The position numbers were made by a program, and so were the translations under genes. Shown here piece by piece: positions 9,145-18,548 of a stretch of 64,000 nt of DNA. The notes under the pieces were generated by a model. The model made no database searches, was not told where the DNA came from, and worked only from the letters and a program-made list of their open reading frames with translations. Each line of letters begins with the position of its first letter. The first letter of the stretch is position 1. This DNA is from Peteryoungia ipomoeae. Its GTDB lineage: Bacteria; Pseudomonadota; Alphaproteobacteria; Rhizobiales; Rhizobiaceae. The DNA is taken from assembly GCF_004912165.1 (NCBI RefSeq), contig NZ_STGV01000006.1, positions 62,001 through 126,000 on the forward strand. Reading direction: 5' to 3'.

Positions 9145-10031
9145 GACGGTTGCAGCGCCCTTCCGAGGATGCTCGCAAAGCGCAGGGCAGACGGCAGCGC
9201 GCCGAAGACCCAGGTCGGCGGGATAGTCACGACCCGGTTGGCCTTCACGGACGGAATTGCTCTCCACAAGGCGCTATCGAAAAGTTTTTCGGGTGGGCCC
9301 GGCTCGATGATCACGAGCCTTGCCTCCGGGTTTCGCGCAACCGCATCCAAGCCCGAGGTCGAGAACCCCCAGTGATTGCCGGATTTCGTCCAGGCGTTCT
9401 CAAGACCGAGCCGGCCAAGCACGTCATCAAACAGGCTGCCGGGGCCATATATGTCGAAAATGCGCTCGTCGGCGAATTTGGCGATCAACAGGGGGCGCCC
9501 GTCATAGGAACGCAGACTGGCTCGGACCTCTGACAATTTCTGCTCGAACTCGGTCTTGTATTGGAGGGCCTTCTGCTCGCGCTGTATTCGCGCGGCGATA
9601 GCATCGAGGCCGGCTTCCGCGAGCTGCAATGGGCGGCGCTCCGGTGTGAAGAGCGGCAAGGCCAGTGTCGGTGCCACTGCTTCCAGACTCGTTGCCTGTA
9701 CGCCATAACCAGCCTGGCTGAGGATGAGATCCGGCCGCAGGGATTTGAGTAGTTCCATGTTGGGCCAGGAGCGCAAGCCGAGGTCGATGACGTCACGCGG
9801 CAGTTCGGGCGTCACCACGCGTTCCCGGTAGAGTTCGGCTTCCGCAATCGCAGAGGGGCGAGTACCGAGCGCAAGCAGCGTTTCGGCCCAGGCCCAATCG
9901 AGCGCGGTGATGCGCGGCTCAGGCTGTTGCGCGCGGACATGCTGCGGCATGGCCAGAACCGCCAGGATCGCGGCGGAAAAACTCCGCCGCGACAAGGCAA
10001 GATTTGCGATGGCTTTCACGGAGGCGGTCAC
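9141..10031 (-). CDS. fhuD: Periplasmic ferric-siderophore-binding protein
   Basis: This is a 296-residue binding protein of the FhuD/BtuF group. It carries a twin-arginine signal (LSRRSFSAAILAVLA) followed by a probable cleavage site after HVRAQ, so export by Tat is likely. Family features include the N-terminal strand RITALDWAWAETLLALG, the LGLRSWPNMELLKSLRPDLIL block and the C-terminal two-domain Venus-flytrap layout with a long linking helix. The GTG start at 10031 overlaps the receptor stop (GTGA); GTG 10019 is an alternative. It should hand ferric hydroxamate from the outer-membrane receptor to FhuB. Confidence 0.91.
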   Translation of the reverse strand: MTASVKAIANLALSRRSFSAAILAVLAMPQHVRAQQPEPRITALDWAWAETLLALGTRPSAIAEAELYRERVVTPELPRDVIDLGLRSWPNMELLKSLRPDLILSQAGYGVQATSLEAVAPTLALPLFTPERRPLQLAEAGLDAIAARIQREQKALQYKTEFEQKLSEVRASLRSYDGRPLLIAKFADERIFDIYGPGSLFDDVLGRLGLENAWTKSGNHWGFSTSGLDAVARNPEARLVIIEPGPPEKLFDSALWRAIPSVKANRVVTIPPTWVFGALPSALRFASILGRALQPS

Positions 10032-12505
10032 CAGCTGTATTTCAACGTTCCGTAGACCGTCCGCCCTTCGCCCCAATAGCAACCTGTGGCGCCGATGCAG
10101 GAGGAAACATATTTTTTGTCGAAAAGGTTGCTGATGTTGAGCGACGCTTTGAGGCCCTCCAGCTTGGGATCCGCCTTGCCGAAATCATAACGGATGGCCG
10201 CGTCGAAGAGGGCGTAGCCGGGCACATCATAAGCGTTGGCATTGTCGCCATAGGTCTGGCCGACGTAACGCGCACCGCCGCCGAAGCTCAGACCGCCCCA
10301 GGCGTCATCGGACTGGACGCTGTAATCCAACCAGAGGGCTGCCTGATGTTCCGGGACAAAGGCAAGGCGTTTGCCCTGGTTGCTGACGCCTGAGCTGTTC
10401 GGATTGTCGCGGGTGATTTCGCTGTCGGTATAGGCATAGGAGGCAATCACGGAGAATGCGTCATTGATCTCTGCCTTGCCTTCAAATTCAAGACCGCGCA
10501 TGCGCACCTCACCGGTCTGCACACGGTAGCTCGTGTTCACCGGGTCGGGCGTCAGCACATTCTGCTGTGTCAACTGGTAGGCCGAAACGGAGACGAAGCT
10601 GTTCATGCCTTCGGGCTGGTACCTCAGGCCGACTTCGAACTGCTCGCCGGTGGTCGGATCGAACGGAACGCCAACCCGGCTCGCGCCGCTCGCGGGATTA
10701 AACGAAGTCGAGTAACTCGCATAAGGCGAGAAGCCGTTGTCAAAATTGTAGACGAGCCCGGTTCGCCAGGTGAATTCTCCGTCTTGCTGATCAACGGTCG
10801 TGTCCGCGCTGCTGGTTCGGTTGCGCGTCTCGGTATCGGCCCAGTCATAGCGACCGCCAAGCGAGAAGATCGCATTGCCCCATTCGATCTGGTCCTGCGC
10901 ATAGAATCCTGCCTGCGAACGATCCTGATCGATGCGAAGGGCTGTTGCCGGTCGCGTGATGCTGGTTGCGCTATAAACCGGATCGTAGAGGTTGATTGGC
11001 GTGTAAATCGGTGAGAGCGCAGATTCCTCAAACCGGCTGTCTTCGAACGAGTAATCCAGTCCAATGACTGCGGTGTGGGACGCGTCGCCGGTCTGGAAGC
11101 GGGCTATGGCCTGATTGTCGACCGTGAATAGCCGAGAGCTTTCGGGAAAAGCCCAAGCGTAACGAAGGAGCGCCGAGGGGTCGCATATGGACAAGCAGAA
11201 TGCCTGAACGCGCTGGGTGTCCGTGTCGACATGGCCGTAGCGCAGGTTCTGTTTGAAGGTCCATGTCTCGTCGAATTCATGGGCGAACTCGTAACCGAGG
11301 AAGGCCTGCTCGTTCCTGAAGCGGTCGTAGCCGGGTTCTCCGAGGAAGGCATCGCGCGGCAGTTCGGCGTAGACGTCGGTGTAGAGCGTACCGTTCGCAG
11401 TCAGCGCCGGGGCGCCACCGCCGCCGGGCGAATCGATGTTCTGGTATTCGCCGAGGATGGTCAGCGACGTTCCGTCATCTGGCTGGAAGGTAAAGGACGG
11501 CGCGATATAGCCTTTGCGTTCCTCGACATAGTCGTATTGCGTATCGCTCAGCCGGCCAACGCCGACCATGCGATAGAGCAACGTTCCTTCTTCATCAAGC
11601 TTTCCGCCGACATCGAAGGCTGCCTGGAAGCGATCGTGACTGCCATACTGCAATTCGACCTCCCGGATTTCCTCATTGCGCGGACGCTTGCTCACCATGT
11701 TGAGCATGCCGCCGGGAAGGCCCTGACCGTAAAGCACCGAAGCCGGCCCCTTCATGATCTCGGTGCGCTCCAGACCATAGGGCTCGATTTTCGGCTGGGA
11801 GTATCCGCGTGCTCCGAAGGGAAGCCGCAATCCATCGCGGTAGCGACCGGGCACGAAGCCGCGAACGGTCAACCAGTCATGCCTGACATCGGTATCCGAA
11901 TATTGCGCCACGACGCCCGGCGTATAGCGCAAGACCTGGGTAACGGTCGCGGCACCCTGCGCTTCCATCTGGTCTCGGGTCACCACGTTCACGGCCTGCG
12001 GTGTGTTCTTCAGCGGCGTGCCCGTCTTTGTGCCGGTCGCACTCTGGGTTGCCACGATGCCATTCACCGGCCCCCAGGCGTTTTCTCCCTGGACCTCGAT
12101 CGTGTTCAGCTGGGTCGAGCCGTCAGCAGCAACATCGCCAGCACCCGATGCTGGTGCCGAAATTGCGACTGTGCCGGCATTCGGGAAGGAATAAGTCAGG
12201 CCGGAGCCCGCAAGGATTGCGGCAAGCGCCTGTTCGCGTGTTGCCGAACCGGAGTATCCGGTGGACATCTTGCCCGTCGCTGCGGCTGACAGATAGGTGA
12301 CCTGCAGGCCAGCCTGACGACCGAAAACGGTCAAGGCGCGGTGGATCGGACCTCCTGGCACGGAAAAGGGCTGCGCGCCGCTTTGCGCAAAAGCCTGATC
12401 GACCGGGGTGGTCAGGCCCGCAGCGATTGCGGTCGAAACCAGAAGCGCGGTTGCCAGCGCCCTTACATTGCCATTGAAAACCTTACGACGAATCCCGTGC
12501 CCCAT
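10028..12505 (-). CDS. TonB-dependent siderophore receptor with N-terminal signalling (STN) domain
   Basis: This 825-residue outer-membrane receptor has a signal peptide, a secretin/TonB short N-terminal (STN) signalling domain at about residues 45-115, a plug domain (TPLKNTPQAVNVVTRDQM onward, with a conserved LPGGMLNMVSKRP segment) and a 22-strand barrel ending in YGTLKYSW with a terminal aromatic residue. STN domains report ligand binding to a FecR-type protein, and fecR and fecI lie directly upstream. Start ATG 12505 has a GGAGAGG site nearby; a TTG at 12532 is a weaker alternative. Fused with the downstream fhuD-B-F-C genes, the likely ligand is a ferric hydroxamate such as ferrichrome or ferrioxamine. 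Confidence 0.93.
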   Translation of the reverse strand: MGHGIRRKVFNGNVRALATALLVSTAIAAGLTTPVDQAFAQSGAQPFSVPGGPIHRALTVFGRQAGLQVTYLSAAATGKMSTGYSGSATREQALAAILAGSGLTYSFPNAGTVAISAPASGAGDVAADGSTQLNTIEVQGENAWGPVNGIVATQSATGTKTGTPLKNTPQAVNVVTRDQMEAQGAATVTQVLRYTPGVVAQYSDTDVRHDWLTVRGFVPGRYRDGLRLPFGARGYSQPKIEPYGLERTEIMKGPASVLYGQGLPGGMLNMVSKRPRNEEIREVELQYGSHDRFQAAFDVGGKLDEEGTLLYRMVGVGRLSDTQYDYVEERKGYIAPSFTFQPDDGTSLTILGEYQNIDSPGGGGAPALTANGTLYTDVYAELPRDAFLGEPGYDRFRNEQAFLGYEFAHEFDETWTFKQNLRYGHVDTDTQRVQAFCLSICDPSALLRYAWAFPESSRLFTVDNQAIARFQTGDASHTAVIGLDYSFEDSRFEESALSPIYTPINLYDPVYSATSITRPATALRIDQDRSQAGFYAQDQIEWGNAIFSLGGRYDWADTETRNRTSSADTTVDQQDGEFTWRTGLVYNFDNGFSPYASYSTSFNPASGASRVGVPFDPTTGEQFEVGLRYQPEGMNSFVSVSAYQLTQQNVLTPDPVNTSYRVQTGEVRMRGLEFEGKAEINDAFSVIASYAYTDSEITRDNPNSSGVSNQGKRLAFVPEHQAALWLDYSVQSDDAWGGLSFGGGARYVGQTYGDNANAYDVPGYALFDAAIRYDFGKADPKLEGLKASLNISNLFDKKYVSSCIGATGCYWGEGRTVYGTLKYSW

Positions 12506-12540
12506 AGCCTTTTGACCTCTCCAACTCTGCAACGCATGTG

Positions 12541-12595
12541 CAGGGACAGGCCGTGCCTGAGCTTCAGTCGATTTCTGTCCCTGAGACTGTTACAG
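12541..12595. promoter_or_regulatory. Inverted repeat and palindrome in the leader of the TonB receptor gene
   Basis: A perfect 9-base inverted repeat, CAGGGACAG at 12541-12549 and CTGTCCCTG at 12575-12583, lies 36-78 bases upstream of the receptor start. A 9-base palindrome CTGTTACAG follows at 12587-12595. They sit where a FecI-type promoter or an iron-responsive operator is expected. The pairing is seen in the sequence; the function is inferred. Confidence 0.45.
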
Positions 12596-12642
12596 CCGGG
12601 CTCCGGAAATTTTCACTTATTTCTCAAGTTTTTCCGCTAGCT

Positions 12643-13605
12643 TTAGAGAGGCGAGATCACCGTGACAAACGACGTGACCTGATGGACGCGGGAGCCGGTC
12701 GGATGCACCACCGCTTCGAGCGTTCGAAGCGGGTCGGTGAGATCGAAAATGCCGCTAACGCGTTGGGCGCCGACGGAAGAATCGGCGATGACGATGCGTC
12801 CCGGTATCCAGCGACCGATACGCGAAACGAGAGCATCTACCCTTTCTTGATCGGCGATGATCAAGTTGTCGCGCCATGTGGCGATCTGGCCGCTTTCCCT
12901 TTGGCCCCGATCGATCCGGCCCGAGTCGGTGTGCATCGCGAGCCATTGCCCTTCTTGGAGTTGGACGCCGGCCTGAAGGACTGCATTCGAGGCATGCACA
13001 TCCACGAGGCCATGATCCACGGCTACCGTCACGCTGTCATTGTCGTTGGAAACGTCGAAGGCGGTCCCGAGAGCCGTGGCGCGCAAATCCTTGCAGACGA
13101 CCGAAAACGGATGGCTCAACTCCCGGGCTACTTCGAAAAAACACATGCCGGCCAAAAGTGCGATCTCGCGGCGCTCCATGCCAAAGTTCACGGCGATGGC
13201 GCTTTCGGGGCCGAGGGTTGCGATGCTACCGTCGGGAAGTGTGACGCGGCGAATTTCTCCCTTGCCGCTCACGTGGTCCGCACGGGCTTCGATCAGCATG
13301 CCGGGGGCGAAAGAATAGGCTGCCGATCCGAGCCCCAGAATGGTCAGGCCGCCCGCCATGAAATTGCGGCGCGTCAGGCCCAGGCTCTCGCTGCGCTCGA
13401 TGCGTCGCTTCTCGTTCAGAAGCGTGCCTGATGCACCATGAACCCTGGACACGCGTGCCCAGATATCCTGATGGTACTGGCTGCGACCGCGCCAGGCCCG
13501 GATCAACTCCTCGCAAACGGGATTGTCCGGGTCGTTTTGCTGCCGGATGATCAGATCGATCGCTTCGTCCAGCAATCGCTCCTGATCAGGTATCGTCTTG
13601 GTCAT
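12643..13605 (-). CDS. fecR: FecR family anti-sigma/sigma regulator
   Basis: This 320-residue protein should sit in the inner membrane and pass the signal from the receptor STN domain to the ECF sigma factor. The N-terminal 80 residues match the FecR N-terminal (DUF4880) cytoplasmic domain, with the WRGRSQYHQDIWARV block. A single hydrophobic span at about residues 82-105 is preceded by a twin arginine (LTRRNFMAGG), as in FecR proteins inserted by Tat. The periplasmic FecR domain follows (ADHVSGKGEIRRVTLPDGSIATLGPESAIAV, then the ATALGTAFDV block). It lies between fecI and the receptor gene, the standard order. Confidence 0.91.
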   Translation of the reverse strand: MTKTIPDQERLLDEAIDLIIRQQNDPDNPVCEELIRAWRGRSQYHQDIWARVSRVHGASGTLLNEKRRIERSESLGLTRRNFMAGGLTILGLGSAAYSFAPGMLIEARADHVSGKGEIRRVTLPDGSIATLGPESAIAVNFGMERREIALLAGMCFFEVARELSHPFSVVCKDLRATALGTAFDVSNDNDSVTVAVDHGLVDVHASNAVLQAGVQLQEGQWLAMHTDSGRIDRGQRESGQIATWRDNLIIADQERVDALVSRIGRWIPGRIVIADSSVGAQRVSGIFDLTDPLRTLEAVVHPTGSRVHQVTSFVTVISPL

Positions 13606-13695
13606 CTGATCTCTTCCACACGGCGTGGCTGTCTCAACCGCCTCTGATACTCAATACAATCGAGCATTGCGAATTTTCCGCCTTTGGCTGAAAAA

Positions 13696-14199
13696 TCAGA
13701 GCACATCCACGCGCAGGACGAGATGACGGTAGGCGTCGCGGATGAGGGACCAGGCTCTTGTTGTCGAGACGCCGAGTTCTTCTGCCACTTCGGCGATCGT
13801 CCTTTCGCCAAGGCGGTGCATCTCGAAGGCCCGTCGGGTGCGTTCCGGCAATTCGGACAGTGCCTGATGCGTTTGTACAAGGCATTGACGAGAATAGACT
13901 ATTCTCTCCGGGGACGGGGCCGGATCGGCGATGTTGATGGCCTCTTCGTCATCAAGCGGCACCGTCTGGATCAGTGCTTCGCGTCGCTTGTGGTTGATCC
14001 CGAGATTTCGAGCCGCCTTATAGAGATAGGCGCCTGGATTGTGATGCTCCGCAGCTTGCCCGGGTGGCTTTGCAATCACGCGCACGAAGGCGTCTTGCGT
14101 CAGATCTGCCGCGACATCAGGGTCGATCCCGCTGCGCTGCAACGATCTGGCCATTCCCTGCGCGTGGCGCCGAAAGAGAGTGTGGATGTCCCAAGTCAA
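13696..14199 (-). CDS. fecI: FecI-like ECF RNA polymerase sigma factor
   Basis: This 167-residue protein has the two-domain ECF sigma layout. Region 2 is at about residues 8-75 with DLTQDAFVRVI and the NPGAYLYKAARNLGINHKRR block of FecI-type factors; region 4 is at about residues 110-160 with LPERTRRAFEMHRLGERTIAEVAEELGVS. It should direct RNA polymerase to the receptor operon when FecR signals that siderophore is bound. The fecR gene begins 90 bases downstream of its stop. Confidence 0.92.
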   Translation of the reverse strand: MTWDIHTLFRRHAQGMARSLQRSGIDPDVAADLTQDAFVRVIAKPPGQAAEHHNPGAYLYKAARNLGINHKRREALIQTVPLDDEEAINIADPAPSPERIVYSRQCLVQTHQALSELPERTRRAFEMHRLGERTIAEVAEELGVSTTRAWSLIRDAYRHLVLRVDVL

Positions 14200-14592
14200 T
14201 TGCTGCCTGCCTTTCGCAACGATGCATTCCGACAGAGTCGGGAAACGGCGTCATCGCGGATGCGCAGCCGATTGCTATCTGTACTCGCTCTCAGCTTCAG
14301 CTGCTTTTTTGGCAGAACGGTCGGTAGGTGCACGGGCCTGAACTCTTGACCGCACTAGGCGGAAAATAAACATGTCTTAAAGACTCATGTTAATATCCTG
14401 TGGCGATAACATGCAAGCAGCTTTCAGCGCAGTTCGCATTAATGGAGCATGAAGCTGCGAGGTGTAGCAGACGTTGGGAACGGATGCGTCAATGACGGTC
14501 CTTTCGCTCGAGTGGATGACAAGACGGTTCCGATACACCCGGACCCTATGCCGTGCCACGAGTGCCATACTCTGTGACGCACGCGTTCGAGG
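14200..14592. other. Intergenic region between fecI and kdpE
   Basis: About 390 bases with no supported gene. It contains the inverted repeat at 14369-14391 and an AT-rich stretch around it, consistent with the fecI promoter. Short frames in it have no family features. Confidence 0.55.
14369..14391. promoter_or_regulatory. Imperfect inverted repeat upstream of fecI
   Basis: AACATG at 14369-14374 and CATGTT at 14386-14391 flank a central TCTTAAAGA, giving a long imperfect palindrome about 170 bases upstream of the fecI start. It is a candidate operator for an iron regulator (RirA or Irr type) or a promoter element. I see no classical Fur box; the assignment is inference. Confidence 0.4.
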
Positions 14593-15282
14593 TCATTCAT
14601 GCTCCGCCATGCGATAGCCCACACCCGGTTCCGTGCGCACGATGCGGGGTTGGGTTGGATCCCGCTCGATCTTCTGGCGCAATTGGCCGATGAAGACGCG
14701 CAGATAGTGCAGGTCGTCGCTGTGGGCGGGACCCCAGACTGAGGTCAACAAGGTTCGGTGTGTCACCACCCGGCCGGCATGGCGGGCGAGCAGCAGGAGG
14801 AGGTCGTATTCCTTCGGCGTGAGATGAAGGGGCTCACCGTCGCGCGAGACGAGACGCCTGACCGGATCGATCGTCAAGCCATCGATTTCCGTGATGGTCG
14901 GGATCGCGTCTCTGCGGCCTCGATGACGGAGCGCTGTCCGGATGCGGGCGGTCAGTTCCCCAATACCGAAGGGCTTTTCTATATAGTCGTCCGCGCCAAG
15001 ATCGAGCGCCGCGATCTTTTCGCTTTCGCGGTCGCGCGCCGAGAGGATGACGATCGGAATATCCGACCAGCCGCGCAGACTGGCGACAACGTCCTTGCCA
15101 TCCATATCCGGCAGGCCGAGATCGAGGATGACGAGGTCAGGCGCCTGGGTGGCAACGGCCTTCAATGCATCCGCGCCCGTGCCAGCCTCCATCACCTCAT
15201 AACCGGTAGCCGACAGGGACGGTTTCAGAAAGCGCTGGATCTGTGGTTCATCATCGACCACGAGAATACGTGGCTGGGTCAT
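14593..15282 (-). CDS. kdpE: Two-component response regulator KdpE
   Basis: This 229-residue OmpR-family regulator has a receiver domain with the phospho-acceptor D54 in VILDLGLPD and the conserved lysine in IEKPFG, followed by a winged-helix DNA-binding domain (LTPKEYDLLLLLARHAGRVVTHRTLL and VWGPAHSDDLHYLRVFIGQLRQKIE) typical of KdpE. Its start overlaps the kdpD stop (ATGA). It should activate the kdp operon at low K+ or high osmolarity. A candidate direct-repeat binding site is at 22579-22595. Confidence 0.95.
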   Translation of the reverse strand: MTQPRILVVDDEPQIQRFLKPSLSATGYEVMEAGTGADALKAVATQAPDLVILDLGLPDMDGKDVVASLRGWSDIPIVILSARDRESEKIAALDLGADDYIEKPFGIGELTARIRTALRHRGRRDAIPTITEIDGLTIDPVRRLVSRDGEPLHLTPKEYDLLLLLARHAGRVVTHRTLLTSVWGPAHSDDLHYLRVFIGQLRQKIERDPTQPRIVRTEPGVGYRMAEHE

Positions 15283-17972
15283 TGGGCCTTGCCCCTTGCT
15301 TCATTGCTTTCCGGAAAACGCAAGACGATGCGCGTGCCGCGTTTCTTCACCGCCGGGCTCTCCGCATGGATCCGGCCACCCATGGCCTCGATAAAACCAC
15401 GGGCGATGGAGAGGCCTAGCCCCGTTCCAGGGGCGCGCCCGTCCGGCTTTCCCCTGCGATAGAATTTTTCGAAGATGCGGTCCAGATCTTCGGGCGGAAT
15501 GCCCTTTCCAAGATCGGTCACCGAAACCAGCACATCCTTGCCGTCACGGCGGGCATAGACATTGATCGGCTCGTCGCCCCCGTACTTCACCGCATTGTCC
15601 AGAAGGTTGAACAGAACCTGACCCAGAAGCACGCTGTCGCCCCTGATCAGCGGCAGGTCGGCGGCGATCCCCGGTTCGATGATGCGCCCCGGTGCGTGCT
15701 TTCGGGTGCGCTCGACCGCCGACTGCACGACATCTGCCACATCGACCCAATCCCGTTTCGGCTTCAGCGTGCCGGCCTCGATGCGCGTCATGTCGAGCAG
15801 ATTGGCAACGAAGCGGCTCATGCGGCCGCTTTCCTCCTCGATCGACTGGAGAAGATCGTCGCGGTTCTCCGGTGTCATCCGTTCGCCGAGTTCGCGCAAG
15901 CCTGTGACGGCGCCGGTGATGGTCGCGAGCGGCGTGCGCAGATCATGCGAGATGGAAGACAGAAGCGCCTCGCGATAACGTTCGCCTTCCAGCCTTGCCG
16001 CCTGCTCGACGGTCTCGTCGGCAAGGCGTGCACGGTCGAGCGCGATGGCCGTCTGATCGAGGATGGCTGACAGCGATCGTTCGGCATTCTGATCGAGGCG
16101 TTCGGCAGTCTGTTCGATCCCGCAGACGCCGACGATGCCGTGGGGTCCAAGCAGCGGTCGAAACTCGAAACGGCTGTTCGGCAGCGTGCCTGTGCCGTGT
16201 CCGGCGGGTTCGCGCTTGTCGTGGCTCCAGCGGGCGGCCGTCATATCGGTGACGTCGAGTTCGGTATCCGGCGGCCAGGCGGCGGCCACGCCGAGATCAC
16301 CCTTCAGCGGCACGAGAAGCACGACCTTGCGCTTGAGGCTGGCCTGCAATTGCGAAACCGCGAGCCAGATGGCGTCGTCTCCCTTGGCCGTGCTCGCAAG
16401 CTTGCGGGAGAAATCATAAAGCGATTGCAGCGCTGTCGCCCGGATCCGTGCCACTTCGGCCTGTTCGCGGATGCGCGAGGCAAAGCCGCCGGCAATCACC
16501 GCCACGACCAGGAAGATGACGAGAGCGAAGACTTCGTGCGGCGCGGCAATGGTGAAGGTGTGGATCGGGTCGATGAAGAAGAAATTGTAGGCAAGCGCCG
16601 ACAGCGCCGCCGCTAGGAAGGCCGCGACATAGCCGCCGGTGACGGAGGCGCCGAGCACGGCCAGCAGAAAGAGCAGCGAGATGTTGGGGAGATCGACGAA
16701 CAGGTCGATGCCCTTGCCGATCAGGGCGGTCAGGGCGACAATCCCAAGTGCCGAAAGCGCGGACTGGCGCAGCGTCTCGGCTTTGGGCATGGCGAAAGCC
16801 ATGCGTCGTGCTTCCGTCGGAGTAGCGTCGGGCGTGACGATATGGATACCGACACCCGATGCCCTGACCGCCAGTGCATCGGGCAGCGAGCGGGTCAGGA
16901 ACTTCGCCCAAGGCTTGCGCTTGCGGGTGCCGATGACGATCTGGGTCGCATGCTCGCGCCGGGCAAGTTTGAGGATCTCCTCGACGAAATCATTGCCGAT
17001 GATGCGGCGCGTCTCGGCGCCCAGCTGCTCGGCCAGCCGGAACAGGGCCTCGATGCGCTGCAGGCGTTCCGGCGTCTCGACTTCGCGATCGGCCCGCTCG
17101 ATCGAGACGACCAGCCACGGGGCGTTGAGGCCCGAGGCAAGGCGGCTTGCCACGCGCACGACCTTTTCAGACAGGGCGTCCGAGCCGACGCAGACCAGCA
17201 GGCGTTCGCCTGTCGCCCAGGGACCGTCAATGGCATTCTGGCGGAGATAGTCGACCATCTGGTCGTCGACCCGGTCGGCGGTGCGGCGGAGCGCCAGTTC
17301 ACGCAGGGCCGTCAGGTTGCCGAGGCGGAAGAAGCGGTCGACGGCGCGGTTGGCACTTTCGGGCAGATAGACCTTGCCCTCCTTCAGACGCTCGATCAGT
17401 TCCGAGGGGGCGAGATCGACCAGCAGAACGTCGTCGGCCCGTTTCAGCACCACGTCCGGCACCCGCTCGCGCACGGTCACGCCGGTGATCTGGGCGACGA
17501 GATCGGCAAGGCTTTCGAGGTGCTGGATGTTGAGCGCCGTCCAGACGTCGATGCCGGCCGCAATCAGCTCCTCGATGTCCTGATAGCGCTTCGGATGGCG
17601 ACTGTCCTCCGGATTGGAATGGGCGAGCTCGTCGACGATGATCATGCGCGGCCGTCTTGCAAGGGCGGCATCGAGATCGAACTCCTCCAGCATGCGTCCG
17701 CGATGGGCTGCGCGACGGCGCGGCAGGATCTCCAAGCCGTCGAGCAAGCTCGCCGTCTCGCTCCGCCCGTGGGTTTCGACCAGTCCGATGACGACGTCGA
17801 TGCCGTCAGCCTTGAGGCGTCGGGCGCGCGACAGCATCGCATAGGTCTTGCCAACGCCGGGGGCGGCCCCCAGAAAAACGGTGAGCTTGCCCCGGCGGTC
17901 TTTCTCCGCCAGGGCAAGCAGGGCATCGGGATCGGGACGTCGTTCGTCCCTGCGGTCGTCATCCGCCATCAA
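15279..17972 (-). CDS. kdpD: Osmosensitive K+ channel histidine kinase KdpD
   Basis: This 897-residue sensor kinase has the N-terminal KdpD domain with a Walker A motif (GAAPGVGKT, residues 35-43) and the IIVDELAHSNPEDSRHPKR block, then a universal-stress-protein-like domain. Four closely spaced transmembrane segments follow at about residues 405-500, then a GAF-like region. The kinase core has H-box ISHDLRTPLATI and the G1/G2 boxes DLGKGIPPEDL and GTGLGLSIARGF. It lies 4 bases after kdpC and overlaps kdpE, the usual kdp arrangement. Length and domain order match the family. Confidence 0.96.
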   Translation of the reverse strand: MMADDDRRDERRPDPDALLALAEKDRRGKLTVFLGAAPGVGKTYAMLSRARRLKADGIDVVIGLVETHGRSETASLLDGLEILPRRRAAHRGRMLEEFDLDAALARRPRMIIVDELAHSNPEDSRHPKRYQDIEELIAAGIDVWTALNIQHLESLADLVAQITGVTVRERVPDVVLKRADDVLLVDLAPSELIERLKEGKVYLPESANRAVDRFFRLGNLTALRELALRRTADRVDDQMVDYLRQNAIDGPWATGERLLVCVGSDALSEKVVRVASRLASGLNAPWLVVSIERADREVETPERLQRIEALFRLAEQLGAETRRIIGNDFVEEILKLARREHATQIVIGTRKRKPWAKFLTRSLPDALAVRASGVGIHIVTPDATPTEARRMAFAMPKAETLRQSALSALGIVALTALIGKGIDLFVDLPNISLLFLLAVLGASVTGGYVAAFLAAALSALAYNFFFIDPIHTFTIAAPHEVFALVIFLVVAVIAGGFASRIREQAEVARIRATALQSLYDFSRKLASTAKGDDAIWLAVSQLQASLKRKVVLLVPLKGDLGVAAAWPPDTELDVTDMTAARWSHDKREPAGHGTGTLPNSRFEFRPLLGPHGIVGVCGIEQTAERLDQNAERSLSAILDQTAIALDRARLADETVEQAARLEGERYREALLSSISHDLRTPLATITGAVTGLRELGERMTPENRDDLLQSIEEESGRMSRFVANLLDMTRIEAGTLKPKRDWVDVADVVQSAVERTRKHAPGRIIEPGIAADLPLIRGDSVLLGQVLFNLLDNAVKYGGDEPINVYARRDGKDVLVSVTDLGKGIPPEDLDRIFEKFYRRGKPDGRAPGTGLGLSIARGFIEAMGGRIHAESPAVKKRGTRIVLRFPESNEARGKAQ

Positions 17973-17976
17973 ACTC

Positions 17977-18546
17977 TCATCTGTTCAGGGCATCGAGGGC
18001 CAGGTTGAGCTCTAGCACATTGACCCTTGTTTCGCCGATAACGCCGAAGTCGGGTTTTTCGATCGTTTGCTCCACAAGGGCAGCGACGGCTGCGGGTTGC
18101 AGCCCTCTTGCCTCAGCGACACGCGCAATCTGCGCCTTAGCAAAGGCTGGCGAAATATGCGGATCCAGACCGGAGCCCGAGGTGGTGACCGCATCGCCCG
18201 GAACCGGCTGGGCGATGCCGGTCGCTGCCAGCCGCGCGACATCGGCTGCGACACGCTCCTTCAGCTTCACCGAGGTCGTGCCAAGGTTCGAGCCGGAGGA
18301 TGCAGCAGCGTTGTAGGGATCGGGGCCGGTCGCGGAGGGGCGTGGCCAGAAATAGCGGTCGGTGGTGAAGGCCTGGCCAATCAGGCTTGAGCCGATGACC
18401 TTGCCGTCGCGTTCGATGAGGCTGCCATTGGCTTTCGCCGGCATGACGGCCTGGGCAATGCCTGTGATACCGAGCGGAAAGGCAAGGCCGAGGAGAGTGG
18501 TGAAGACGACGACCAGAGTGATTGCGGGTCTGAGTTGGTTGAGCAT
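17977..18546 (-). CDS. kdpC: K+-transporting ATPase subunit C
   Basis: This 189-residue subunit is anchored by one N-terminal transmembrane helix (residues about 8-32) and stabilises the KdpFABC complex. Family hallmarks are [18 protein letters not shown], the YFWPRPSAT block, the SGSNLGTT segment and [17 protein letters not shown] near the C-terminus. It lies 3 bases after kdpB and 4 bases before kdpD. Confidence 0.95.
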   Translation of the reverse strand: MLNQLRPAITLVVVFTTLLGLAFPLGITGIAQAVMPAKANGSLIERDGKVIGSSLIGQAFTTDRYFWPRPSATGPDPYNAAASSGSNLGTTSVKLKERVAADVARLAATGIAQPVPGDAVTTSGSGLDPHISPAFAKAQIARVAEARGLQPAAVAALVEQTIEKPDFGVIGETRVNVLELNLALDALNR

Positions 18547-18548
18547 GA

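Noticed and set aside
11231..12289. Plus-strand frame opposite the TonB receptor
   Set aside because: Antisense to a complete receptor gene and no domain visible.
14377..14568. Small frame between fecI and kdpE
   Set aside because: No family features and it covers the candidate promoter region.
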